Source: JADFDG01 sp965232985
Lineage (GTDB): Bacteria; Pseudomonadota; Gammaproteobacteria; Pseudomonadales; JADFDG01
Assembly: GCA_965232985.1 (NCBI GenBank)
Contig: CBDDRC010000019.1
Location: 1 to 64,000 of the forward strand
Direction of reading: 5' to 3'
Length of the DNA: 64,000 bases
A program made the position numbers and the translations under genes. Positions 15,149-22,835 of the stretch are shown here, piece by piece (position 1 is the first letter of the stretch; each line of letters opens with the position of its first letter). The notes below the pieces were generated by a model. That model was not told the DNA's origin and made no database searches. It saw only the letters and a program-made list of their open reading frames with translations.

Positions 15149-16657
15149 ATGACATCTGAACACCTTGATGTGCTGATCGTTGGCGCTGGGCTCTCCGGCA
15201 TTGGTGCTGCCTGGCACCTGCAGAATCAATGCCCCGGCAAAAGCTACGCCATCCTTGAGGGCCGCAATGCCATTGGCGGCACTTGGGATCTGTTCCGCTA
15301 CCCGGGCATGCGCTCGGATTCAGATATGTACACGCTGGGCTACAACTTCAAGCCCTGGACCAATCCCAAGGCCATTGCCGACGGCCCGTCGATCCGCGAG
15401 TACATTCGCGAAACCGCAGTGGAAAATGGCATCGACAAGAAAATCCGTTTTGGCATCAGGGTGCTCAAGTCATCCTGGTCGACGGAAGACGCCATCTGGA
15501 CTGTGGAAGCAAAACGCGTGGACACGGGTGAAAAAGTAAAATTCACCTGCAATTTTCTGCAGATGTGCACCGGGTATTACAAATACGAGGCGGGCTATAC
15601 GCCGCACTTTGAGGGCCGGGAGCGCTTCAAGGGGCAGATCATTCATCCGCAATTCTGGCCGGAAAATCTCGATTACAGCGGCAAGCGGGTGGTGGTCATC
15701 GGCAGCGGTGCAACCGCCGTCACCGTGGTGCCGGCGATGACGGACAAGGCCGCGCATGTCACCATGCTGCAGCGCTCGCCAACCTACATGGTTTCCCTCC
15801 CGGAGCAGGATGTGCTCGCCAACAGCCTGCGCCGCTTCCTGCCGGAGCGAGCTGTTTATCACGCAATACGTGCGAAGAATGTGGCGCTTACGCTCGGCTT
15901 CTTCAATCTTGCCCAGTCGCGCCCGAAGCCGATCCGCCGCCTGCTGCTCGCGCACATGCGTCGCCAGCTCGGCGAGGGCTATGACATGAAACATTTCACG
16001 CCGAGTTACAACCCGTGGGAAGAACGTTTGTGCGCGGTACCCGATGGCGACATGTTCAAGGTGATCCGTAACGGCAAGGCCTCGGTAGTGACCGACCATA
16101 TCGAGAGTTTCACGCAGAAGGGCATCAAGCTGAAATCCGGGCAGGAGCTCGAAGCGGACATCATTGTTACCGCCACGGGCCTTGATCTGGTGATGATGGG
16201 CAGCATGGAGCTGGTCGTTGACGGCGAACCGATCGATGTCTCAAAAAAGATGTATTACAAGGGCCTCATGTTCCAGGACGTTCCCAACCTCGCCATGGTG
16301 TTCGGCTACACCAACGCCAGCTGGACCCTGAAGGCAGATATCTCCTCGGAATATGTTTGCCGACTGCTCAGGCACATGGATGCTGTAGGCATGCGCCAGT
16401 GCACGCCGGTTAACCATGATCGATCCGTCAAGGCCGAGCCCTTCGTCAACATGCACTCGGGCTACATTCAACGCGTGCTCGACAAAATGCCGCGGCAGGG
16501 CGACAAGGCGCCGTGGCGGCTGTACATGAATTACGCCTTGGATCTCGTTGCCCTGCGTTACCGCAGCGTGGAAGACAACGCCATGCAGTTCTCCAACCCG
16601 CGGCGGGCAAAGAAAGCCGCCCCGAAACGCCGGGCGGCTGTTGCTGCGGACGTGTGA
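15149..16657 (+). CDS. EthA-like Baeyer-Villiger monooxygenase (BVMO 3)
   Basis: A 502-aa flavoprotein that follows the mycobacterial EthA sequence closely over its whole length. Shared blocks are 'VGAGLSGIGAAWHLQ', 'GGTWDLFRYPGMRSDSDMYT', 'IVVTATGL' and 'GYTNASWTLKAD'. The FxGxxxHxxxW fingerprint is FKGQIIHPQFW at about residues 162-172. EthA activates ethionamide and oxidises ketones and thioamides. The C-terminal tail is lysine/arginine-rich. It is the last gene of the cluster, followed by a hairpin and a strong terminator. It belongs to a different BVMO branch from the other two copies. Confidence 0.92.
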   Translation: MTSEHLDVLIVGAGLSGIGAAWHLQNQCPGKSYAILEGRNAIGGTWDLFRYPGMRSDSDMYTLGYNFKPWTNPKAIADGPSIREYIRETAVENGIDKKIRFGIRVLKSSWSTEDAIWTVEAKRVDTGEKVKFTCNFLQMCTGYYKYEAGYTPHFEGRERFKGQIIHPQFWPENLDYSGKRVVVIGSGATAVTVVPAMTDKAAHVTMLQRSPTYMVSLPEQDVLANSLRRFLPERAVYHAIRAKNVALTLGFFNLAQSRPKPIRRLLLAHMRRQLGEGYDMKHFTPSYNPWEERLCAVPDGDMFKVIRNGKASVVTDHIESFTQKGIKLKSGQELEADIIVTATGLDLVMMGSMELVVDGEPIDVSKKMYYKGLMFQDVPNLAMVFGYTNASWTLKADISSEYVCRLLRHMDAVGMRQCTPVNHDRSVKAEPFVNMHSGYIQRVLDKMPRQGDKAPWRLYMNYALDLVALRYRSVEDNAMQFSNPRRAKKAAPKRRAAVAADV

Positions 16658-16680
16658 GCGAGTGTCATGCTGATACCGGC

Positions 16681-16709
16681 GCCGGGTTCGCGACAAAAGC
16701 GAACCCGGC
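16681..16709. repeat. Perfect 11-bp inverted repeat after BVMO 3
   Basis: GCCGGGTTCGC / GCGAACCCGGC with the seven-base loop GACAAAA. It has no T-tract, so it is more likely an RNA 3'-end-protecting hairpin or extragenic palindrome than a terminator. It lies just before the true terminator. Confidence 0.6.
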
Positions 16710-16736
16710 AGGGGATGCAGGGAAATCAGCGGTAAA

Positions 16737-16766
16737 GCAAAAAGCCCGGCAATGCCGGGCTTTTTG
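16737..16766. terminator. Bidirectional terminator between BVMO cluster and tRNA-Leu
   Basis: The stem AAAAAGCCCGGC - AAT - GCCGGGCTTTTTG is flanked by A and T runs on both sides. It serves the plus-strand cluster and the convergent tRNA gene. Confidence 0.85.
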
Positions 16767-16805
16767 TCTTCTGAGGTGTGGTGAGAGCCTCAGGGACTTG
16801 CGTGC

Positions 16806-16892
16806 TGGTGCCGAGGAAAGGACTTGAACCTTCACGAGCTTTCGCCCACTAGTACCTGAAACTAGCGTGTCTACCAATTTCACCACCTCGGC
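16806..16892 (-). tRNA. tRNA-Leu (anticodon CAG)
   Basis: An 87-nt tRNA on the minus strand. The acceptor stem is GCCGAGG / CCTCGGC with encoded ACCA 3' end. The D-arm is 'TGGTGAAATTGGTAGACA'. The anticodon stem-loop CTAGT-TTCAGGT-ACTAG places CAG at 34-36. A long variable arm typical of class II tRNAs and the T-loop GTTCAAGTC follow. It reads the major leucine codon CUG. Location next to rnr is typical of gammaproteobacteria. Confidence 0.95.
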
Positions 16893-16902
16893 GGAGCCGC
16901 GC

Positions 16903-16908
16903 ATTCTA
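16903..16908 (-). promoter_or_regulatory. -10 element of the tRNA-Leu promoter
   Basis: On the minus strand TAGAAT is followed by the GC-rich discriminator GCGCGGC, as is usual for stringently controlled stable RNA genes. The predicted start is just upstream of the mature tRNA. The -35 region (TTCCGT, 18 bases away) is weak. Confidence 0.5.
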
Positions 16909-17000
16909 GGGGAAAGCCACCCGGAAACGGAAGCCCCGGGCCGTCGCTTTGCCGTACCATAGGCGGCGGTTGTAATACCCCCGGGCGCAGACCGCCCGGC

Positions 17001-19493
17001 ATGACGGAGATTTTCTTGACCTGGACCCCTGAACGCGACCCGGCTTTTGCCGGCGAGTCGCACAAATACGAGCGGCCGATTCCGAGCCGCGCCTACCTGC
17101 TTCAATGGCTGCAAGAGCGCGGTGTTCCCACCCCCGCCGACGAATTGCTCGCTGCCCTCGGTCTCGCTGGCCAGCCCGACATGGTCGAGGCCGTCACCCG
17201 GCGTCTGCAGGCGATGGAGCGCGACGGCCAGTTGGTTTGCAATCGTCGCGGCGCCTACGGCCTGCCCCAGGCCATGGATCTGATCGCCGGCCGCGTTGTG
17301 GGCCATCGCGACGGCTTCGGCTTCGTGGTGCCGGATGCCGGCGGCGGCGATCTGTTTCTCGCCGCACGCCAGATGCGCACCCTGATCGACGGCGACCGGG
17401 TATTGGCCCGGGTCATCGGCCTTGATTCGCGCGGCCGGCGTGAAGGCGAAGTGGTCAGCGTGCTGCTGCGCACCCTGCGCACACTGGTCGGTCGCGTCAT
17501 GCGCGACGGCAATGCCGAATTTTTCCAGCCCGATAACAAGCGGATCGCCAACGAATTTCTGGTTGAGGATCACCCGGGCGTTGAAATTGCTTCGGGCGAG
17601 TTCGCGCTCACCGAAATCGTCGAGTGGCCGGGCGGTCGTACGCACGGCCGCGTTCGCCTCGTCGAGGTGTTAGGCGATACGCGCGAAGCGGGTATGGAAA
17701 CCGAGATCGCCATTCGCAGTTACGGTATCCCGCACCAGTTTCCGGAAGATGTCGAGCGCGAAGCGGCGGCACTGGCGCCGGAACCGGAACAATCCGAATA
17801 CCACTACCGCCTTGATTTGCGCAACATTCCGCTGGTCACCATCGATGGCGAGGACGCGCGCGATTTCGACGACGCCGTTTACTGCGAGCTGCGCGACAAC
17901 GGCGGCTGGCATCTTATTGTCGCCATCGCCGATGTATCGCATTACGTGCGGCCCGGCAGTGCGTTGGATCGCGAAGGCCATGAGCGCGGCAATTCCGTTT
18001 ACTTCCCGGATCGCGTCGTGCCGATGCTGCCGGAAGCGCTGTCGAACGGTTTGTGCTCGCTGAAGGCGAACGTCGACCGTTTCTGCCTGGCCTGCGATAT
18101 GACGATCTCGCCGGAAGGCCGCATCACGCATTACCGTTTTCATGAGGCGGTGATGCGCTCGCAGGCACGGCTTACCTACAACAAGGTTGCGGCGATTCTG
18201 GAAAAGCCCGAGAGCCGCGAGGCCGATGAGGTGCGCAAGGAAATCGGCCATCTTGAGGGGAACCTGCGCAACCTGTACTCGCTTTATTTTGCGTTGAAGG
18301 CCGCTCGCGAAGCGCGTGGCGCCATCGATTTCGATACGGTTGAGACAAAGATCCAGTTCACTACCGGCCGCAAGATCGAAAAGATCGTGCCGGTCATTCG
18401 CAACGATGCGCACAAGCTGATCGAAGAGTGCATGCTCGCGGCGAACACCTGCACCGCGAAATTGCTGATCCGCACGAAAACGCCAACGTTGTATCGCAAC
18501 CACGAAGGCCCGACGCCCGAGAAGCTCGAAACGCTGTCTGATTACCTGCGTGGCCTGGGCTTGTCGTTGTTCGGCAACAAGAAGGCGGCGGCCAAGGGTA
18601 CGCCTGCGGTTGAGCCGGCGGACTACCAGCGCATCATCGCCTCGGTGAAGGATCGCCCCGACGCCAACGTCATTCAAACGGTGCTGTTGCGCTCGATGAA
18701 GCAGGCGGTATACCAGGAAGAAAACCGCGGCCACTTCGGCCTGGGTTATGACGCCTATACCCATTTCACCTCGCCCATTCGGCGTTACCCGGATTTGCTG
18801 GTGCATCGCGCTTTGCGGGTGTTGATCCGCGAAGGCAAGACCCAGGGTGCGTCGTGCCGCGCCGGTGCGCCGGTGATCGATCGCGCGCAGTGGTTGCCGT
18901 TCAAAGCCGAAGACATGCGCGTGGTTGGCGAGCACTGCTCGATGACCGAGCGGCGTGCCGACGAAGCGACCCGCGATGTCGTCCAGCGGCTCAAGTGCGA
19001 GTACATGCGCGATCGTGTTGGCGAGGAATTCGATGGTGTGGTCAGCGCGGTGACCGGGTTTGGTTTGTTCGTGAATCTTTCGGAGTTCTACATCGAAGGA
19101 TTGGTACACATTTCCACGCTCGATAACGATTACTGGCACTTCGATGCCGTGCGGCATCGCCTTGAAGGCGAGCGCACCGGCAAGCATATTGCGCTGGGCG
19201 ACACCTTGCGCGTGCGCGTTGCGGCGGTGAACGTTGATGATCGCAAGATCGACCTGGTAGTTGCCGAGCTGCGCGGCAGCGCGCAAAAAGCGCGCGCCTC
19301 AAAAGATGGTCGGCCGGCAGCGAAGGAAGGTGGCAGGGGGCGCGGTCAGGCGGCGAAGGCGCCGGCAACAAAAACCGCTTCTGCGCGTGATCAACTGGCA
19401 CAGGAAGCAGCCCGCAAGCCACATCCGGCAGCGGCCAAAAAGGGCGGCGGCAAGGCAGATGGCGACAAGCCGTCACGAGGGAAGCGCCGCTGA
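17001..19493 (+). CDS. rnr: Ribonuclease R
   Basis: An 830-aa 3'-5' exoribonuclease of the RNase II/RNB family that degrades structured RNA. An N-terminal winged-helix region (about residues 28-85) is followed by cold-shock domains (about 90-250). The RNB catalytic core carries the aspartate cluster 'DGEDARDFDDAVYCE' (about 280-294). An S1 domain lies at about 670-755 ('GEEFDGVVSAVTGFGLFVNL'). The last 70 residues are a lysine/alanine-rich basic tail as in E. coli. ATG 17001 was chosen. The stop overlaps the start of rlmB (TGATG). Confidence 0.96.
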   Translation: MTEIFLTWTPERDPAFAGESHKYERPIPSRAYLLQWLQERGVPTPADELLAALGLAGQPDMVEAVTRRLQAMERDGQLVCNRRGAYGLPQAMDLIAGRVVGHRDGFGFVVPDAGGGDLFLAARQMRTLIDGDRVLARVIGLDSRGRREGEVVSVLLRTLRTLVGRVMRDGNAEFFQPDNKRIANEFLVEDHPGVEIASGEFALTEIVEWPGGRTHGRVRLVEVLGDTREAGMETEIAIRSYGIPHQFPEDVEREAAALAPEPEQSEYHYRLDLRNIPLVTIDGEDARDFDDAVYCELRDNGGWHLIVAIADVSHYVRPGSALDREGHERGNSVYFPDRVVPMLPEALSNGLCSLKANVDRFCLACDMTISPEGRITHYRFHEAVMRSQARLTYNKVAAILEKPESREADEVRKEIGHLEGNLRNLYSLYFALKAAREARGAIDFDTVETKIQFTTGRKIEKIVPVIRNDAHKLIEECMLAANTCTAKLLIRTKTPTLYRNHEGPTPEKLETLSDYLRGLGLSLFGNKKAAAKGTPAVEPADYQRIIASVKDRPDANVIQTVLLRSMKQAVYQEENRGHFGLGYDAYTHFTSPIRRYPDLLVHRALRVLIREGKTQGASCRAGAPVIDRAQWLPFKAEDMRVVGEHCSMTERRADEATRDVVQRLKCEYMRDRVGEEFDGVVSAVTGFGLFVNLSEFYIEGLVHISTLDNDYWHFDAVRHRLEGERTGKHIALGDTLRVRVAAVNVDDRKIDLVVAELRGSAQKARASKDGRPAAKEGGRGRGQAAKAPATKTASARDQLAQEAARKPHPAAAKKGGGKADGDKPSRGKRR

Positions 19494-20248
19494 TGGCAGT
19501 GCAATGGTTCTACGGGCTGCATGCGGTGCAGTCCTTGCTGGAAAACGATTTCGAACGCGTGCTGGAAGTGATCGTGCAGCCCGGGCGCGACGATGAGCGC
19601 ATCACGCGTATCCAGAAACTGTGTGCAGGCCACGGCATCCATGTGCGCAGCGCCGGCAAGGATGAATTGCCGAAAATTACCGGCGACGGCCAGCATCAGG
19701 GTGTGGCGGCGCGCGCGCGCGACCGGCGTCTGCCCGGCGAGAATGAGCTGGCCGAGCATCTGGAATCGCTCACGCACCCGCCGTTGCTGCTGGTGCTTGA
19801 TGGCGTCACCGATCCGCACAATTTCGGCGCCGTGTTGCGCTCGGCAGATGGCTTCGGTGTCGATGCGGTGGTAATCACCCGCGACAAGGCCGCCGGCATC
19901 ACGCCGGTGGTGGCGAAAACGGCGTGTGGCGCGGCCGAGACTGTGACCATCTTCGAGGTGGTCAATCTGGTGCGCGCGCTGGAGTTATTGAAAGAAAAAG
20001 GCGTCTGGGTGGCCGGCGCCGCGCTCGATCCGAAAGCGGAGTCGATTTATGCGGCCGATCTCACCGGCCCGCTGGCGATCGTGTTGGGTGCGGAAGGTGC
20101 CGGCATGCGCCGGTTGACGCGCGAGCATTGCGATCGGTTGCTGATGCTGCCGATGGCAGGCTGGGTAGACAGCCTGAACGTGTCGGTTGCGGCGGGCGTA
20201 TTCCTGTTTGCAGCGGCGCGGCAGCGGCCGCGCAAGGGCCGCGTTTAG
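19493..20248 (+). CDS. rlmB: 23S rRNA (guanosine-2'-O)-methyltransferase RlmB
   Basis: A 251-aa SpoU-type (SPOUT) methyltransferase that methylates G2251 of 23S rRNA. An N-terminal substrate-binding domain (about 1-85) precedes the knotted domain with motif 1 'DPHNFGAVLRSADGFG' (about 105-120), motif 2 'VLGAEGAGMRRL' (about 196-207) and motif 3 'LPMAGWVDSLNVSVAAG' (about 218-234). It is translationally coupled to rnr. The stop overlaps the stop of the convergent hypothetical gene by a few bases. Confidence 0.96.
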   Translation: MAVQWFYGLHAVQSLLENDFERVLEVIVQPGRDDERITRIQKLCAGHGIHVRSAGKDELPKITGDGQHQGVAARARDRRLPGENELAEHLESLTHPPLLLVLDGVTDPHNFGAVLRSADGFGVDAVVITRDKAAGITPVVAKTACGAAETVTIFEVVNLVRALELLKEKGVWVAGAALDPKAESIYAADLTGPLAIVLGAEGAGMRRLTREHCDRLLMLPMAGWVDSLNVSVAAGVFLFAAARQRPRKGRV

Positions 20249-20994
20249 TTCTTGAGGGTGGTGATCTCAATATTCAGGGAGTAGACGGCGGTATAGCCAA
20301 CCTCATCCTTGATATAAAGCGGCGCACGAACAACGCGGCCGTCGGAATCGGTGGCGACGCGGGCGGTAACGTCGTAGCTGATCGGGTATGCCTCATTGGT
20401 GCCTTCGGCGGCTTTCTTGTCGCGGACTTCGTCGTCGTTGTTCGGGTCTTCGGCAAGAAAGGCGGTGGCGTGATCCAGGGCAGTCGGATCCTCATAGGCT
20501 TCCGGGTTCACGGTGTTCATATCCTGCAGCTTCCCTGCAATGTCGCGCGCCGCCATGTCTTCGCTTTCCATCGGCGGCATCGGGAAACTGGCGGCGGTAG
20601 TGCGGCCGAAACGCTCGGGCTCATCGTAGACGGGGTGGGGCAGTTTGCTGGCGCGGTTCAGCGCCTCTTCAAGTGACTCCGGCCTGTCAATCCGGTAGAG
20701 CCCGAGGTCAGTTGCCGCCGCGCTCTGGCCGGTTACGTTGGCCAGCGTTGCGTCATCCGCCGGGCCTGCCTGGGGTTCTGCAGGCCGTTTAGCCGCCCGC
20801 TCCTGCTTCTGGCGGCGGTACTCCATGATGTCGACGAGGAACGTGTTGTAGTCCGCGTAGTCCTCAATGCGTGGCTTTTCAGAGAAAACCTGCTGGGGAC
20901 GCGGCGTCAGGCCGTCGGCGGCAAGCGCGGGCAGGCAGGCGGCGCCCAGGAGGGCGCCGACAAGCAGGTATGCGGGGAGGTGTTTGTCGGGCAT
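20245..20994 (-). CDS. Secreted protein of unknown function
   Basis: 249 aa. A signal peptide (residues 1 to about 26) ends 'LGAACLPALAAD', which suits signal peptidase I; the Cys20 context is a poor lipobox. The middle is acidic and low in hydrophobics ('EYRRQKQERAAKRPAEPQAG', 'AEDPNNDDEVRDKKAAEG'). The C-terminal 70 residues look like beta strands ('YPISYDVTARVATDSDGRVV', 'YTAVYSLNIEITTL'). I do not recognise a family. It is convergent with rlmB, overlapping its stop codon, and diverges from the rpsF operon. Confidence 0.75.
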   Translation of the reverse strand: MPDKHLPAYLLVGALLGAACLPALAADGLTPRPQQVFSEKPRIEDYADYNTFLVDIMEYRRQKQERAAKRPAEPQAGPADDATLANVTGQSAAATDLGLYRIDRPESLEEALNRASKLPHPVYDEPERFGRTTAASFPMPPMESEDMAARDIAGKLQDMNTVNPEAYEDPTALDHATAFLAEDPNNDDEVRDKKAAEGTNEAYPISYDVTARVATDSDGRVVRAPLYIKDEVGYTAVYSLNIEITTLKN

Positions 20995-21138
20995 AGCGCC
21001 GGCAACTCTTTGATTTTGTTATTTTTATTCGAAAAACGTGACGCGCTTCCTTGAATACTACGCACCCCGGCCGGCTACCGCAATGGCCAGTAGGACAGGC
21101 GGCGCGCCGGGGGCACCGGTCACAGCGGGCCGCAATGG

Positions 21139-21167
21139 TTGAGTCATGCGCCACCCTTCTATAGAAT
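21139..21167 (+). promoter_or_regulatory. Sigma-70 promoter of the rpsF operon
   Basis: TTGAGT (-35) and TAGAAT (-10, within TATAGAAT) are separated by exactly 17 bases. They are followed by a C-rich discriminator (TCGCCCCCCC) typical of growth-rate-regulated ribosomal operons. Transcription should start near 21174, leaving a leader of about 115 nt before rpsF. Confidence 0.7.
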
Positions 21168-21228
21168 TCGCCCCCCCGCCCGCCCGCAAGGGCTGGTGGC
21201 CGGCCCGCCTCCCTTAATAGAGACTGCG

Positions 21229-21264
21229 GGCCACCTTGCCTCACCCGATAACCGGGGAGGCCGA
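21229..21264 (+). promoter_or_regulatory. Probable S6:S18-binding leader of rpsF mRNA
   Basis: The leader folds into GCCTC (21238-21242) / GAGGC (21257-21261) around an inner CCC / GGG stem with loop GATAACC. The outer GG-CC bases can pair as well. Position, size and CCG-containing loop fit the published rpsF-leader motif bound by the S6:S18 complex for autoregulation. The match was judged by eye only. Confidence 0.45.
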
Positions 21265-21290
21265 CCAAGACCGTAAGGAGTAACAACCCG

Positions 21291-21683
21291 ATGCGTCACT
21301 ACGAAGTGGTGTTCCTGGTGCATCCTGATCAAAGTGAACAGGTGCCCGGGATGATTGAACGCTACACCGCGACCCTCAAGGAGGCGAAGGGCGCTGTCCA
21401 CCGCCTTGAAGACTGGGGTCGTCGCCAGCTCGCCTACCCGATCAACAAGATCCACAAGGCCCACTATGTGCTGATGAACATTGAGTGCGACCAGAAGTCG
21501 CTCGATGAGCTCAACAGCGCGTTCCGTTTCAACGATGCCGTGCTGCGCAGCCTGGTGGTGCGTCGCGACAATGCGATCACGGAACAGTCGCCGATTGCGA
21601 AAGCCGCGACCGAGCGCCGGCGTCCGGAAGGTGAGCGTGAACGTCCGCGCGAAATGGAATCTTTCGAGGACAACGAGGGCTGA
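21291..21683 (+). CDS. rpsF: 30S ribosomal protein S6
   Basis: A 130-aa protein with the bS6 opening 'MRHYEVVFLVHPDQSEQV' and the conserved 'KGAVHRLEDWGRRQLAYPINK' segment (about residues 35-56). The C-terminal tail is long and charged, rich in Glu and Arg. GTAAGGAG lies 10 bases before the ATG. It is the first gene of the rpsF-priB-rpsR-rplI operon. S6 pairs with S18 on 16S rRNA and probably represses its own leader. Confidence 0.97.
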   Translation: MRHYEVVFLVHPDQSEQVPGMIERYTATLKEAKGAVHRLEDWGRRQLAYPINKIHKAHYVLMNIECDQKSLDELNSAFRFNDAVLRSLVVRRDNAITEQSPIAKAATERRRPEGERERPREMESFEDNEG

Positions 21684-21692
21684 CGGTACGGC

Positions 21693-22025
21693 GTGGAAAT
21701 CAATCGCCTGACGATCACCGGGCAGGTTATCGATGTGGGTAGCAGCAGGGTGAGCCCCGCCGGGGTTCCCCAGCGCACCATCACCATCGAACACCGCTCC
21801 CGGCAGCTTGAAGCAGGAGCACCGCGCGAAGCGCGCTGCCAGCTCAAGGTAAAGATCGCAGGCGAAGATCTCGTCGCTGTTGCGCGGGCCGTTGCGGTTG
21901 GGCAGCAGATTGGGATCGAGGGTTTTCTCACCAGATCGGGTTTCAAAGGCAGTGAAACCGGCATCGTGATGCACGCTACACGCATCCGGGTGCAGGGTTT
22001 CGCAAACGAGCAAGAACACGGTTAG
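21693..22025 (+). CDS. priB: Primosomal replication protein N (PriB)
   Basis: A 110-aa single OB-fold protein starting at GTG ('MEINRLTITGQVIDVG'), with 'SPAGVPQRTITIEHRS' and 'GFLTRSGFKGSETGIVMHA'. It stabilises PriA-PriC/DnaT at stalled forks and binds single-stranded DNA. Its place between rpsF and rpsR, 9 bases after rpsF, is diagnostic. No ATG alternative is better placed. Confidence 0.94.
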   Translation: MEINRLTITGQVIDVGSSRVSPAGVPQRTITIEHRSRQLEAGAPREARCQLKVKIAGEDLVAVARAVAVGQQIGIEGFLTRSGFKGSETGIVMHATRIRVQGFANEQEHG

Positions 22026-22068
22026 TCAGCGGCGGAGCAATGGCTTCGCCCCACAGGAGAATAGAGTC

Positions 22069-22299
22069 ATGGCGCGTTTTTATCGTCGTCGCAAGTTCTG
22101 CCGTTTCACGGCCGAAAATGTCGAATACATCGATTTCAAGGATCTCGAGACGCTGAAGCAGTACGTCAGCGAAACGGGCAAGATTGTCCCCAGTCGCATC
22201 ACCGGCACCCGCGCGCGTTATCAGCGCCAGTTGTCTACGGCGATCAAGCAGGCGCGCTTTCTTGCGCTGCTGCAATACGCTGACAGCCAGCAGCAATAA
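22069..22299 (+). CDS. rpsR: 30S ribosomal protein S18
   Basis: A 76-aa basic protein: 'MARFYRRRKFCRFTAEN', 'YIDFKDLETLKQYVSETGKI', 'PSRITGTRARYQRQLSTAIK'. Full length for bS18. It follows priB after 43 bases with an AGGAGA ribosome binding site. It binds S6 in the 30S platform. Confidence 0.98.
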   Translation: MARFYRRRKFCRFTAENVEYIDFKDLETLKQYVSETGKIVPSRITGTRARYQRQLSTAIKQARFLALLQYADSQQQ

Positions 22300-22325
22300 G
22301 CGCACCGACGCGAGGAGTAAATCAT

Positions 22326-22772
22326 ATGCAAGTCATTCTGCTTGAGCGCATCGCCAACCTGGGTAACTTGGGTTCGGTCGTCAACGTCAAATCCGGTTTC
22401 GGCCGCAACTTCCTGATCCCGCAGGGCAAGGCCAAGCCGGCGACCAAGGAAAACATTGCCGAAGTCGAACAGCGTCGTGCCGATCTGGAAGCGCAGTTCG
22501 CGGCCTTGCTGGCCGCAGCGCAGGCGCGTGCTGCGCAGCTCAACGGTTTCGTCGTGACCCTGGCCGCCAAGGCCGGTGACGAAGGCAAGCTGTTCGGTTC
22601 GATCGGCACCCGCGATATTGCCGAGGCGGCCACTGCGGCCGGCGCTGAACTGGCCAAGAGCGAAGTGCTGTTGCCGAACGGCCCGTTGCGCAACTGCGGC
22701 GAGTACGACATCGTTGTGCGTGTGCACAGCGACGTCGAAGCCACTATCAAGCTGGCCGTCGTTCCGGAATAA
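22326..22772 (+). CDS. rplI: 50S ribosomal protein L9
   Basis: A 148-aa protein with the bL9 signature 'MQVILLERIANLGNLG' and 'VKSGFGRNFLIPQGKA' (residues 1-37). A long connecting helix (about 40-75) leads to the C-terminal rRNA-binding domain 'KLFGSIGTRDIAEA'. CGAGGAG precedes the start. It is the last ribosomal gene of the operon; dnaB follows after 63 bases. Confidence 0.98.
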   Translation: MQVILLERIANLGNLGSVVNVKSGFGRNFLIPQGKAKPATKENIAEVEQRRADLEAQFAALLAAAQARAAQLNGFVVTLAAKAGDEGKLFGSIGTRDIAEAATAAGAELAKSEVLLPNGPLRNCGEYDIVVRVHSDVEATIKLAVVPE

Positions 22773-22835
22773 GGGCGCCGGACGGCCTCGGCCGGGGCGG
22801 CGGGATCAGTCGTTCAAGGACAATCACGTCTCCCC

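Larger units (their letters stand above)
20995..21290. other. Divergent intergenic region upstream of rpsF
   Basis: About 300 bases between the secreted-protein gene and rpsF. It contains the rpsF promoter (21139-21167) and a structured leader (about 21229-21264). No small gene is apparent. Confidence 0.6.
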
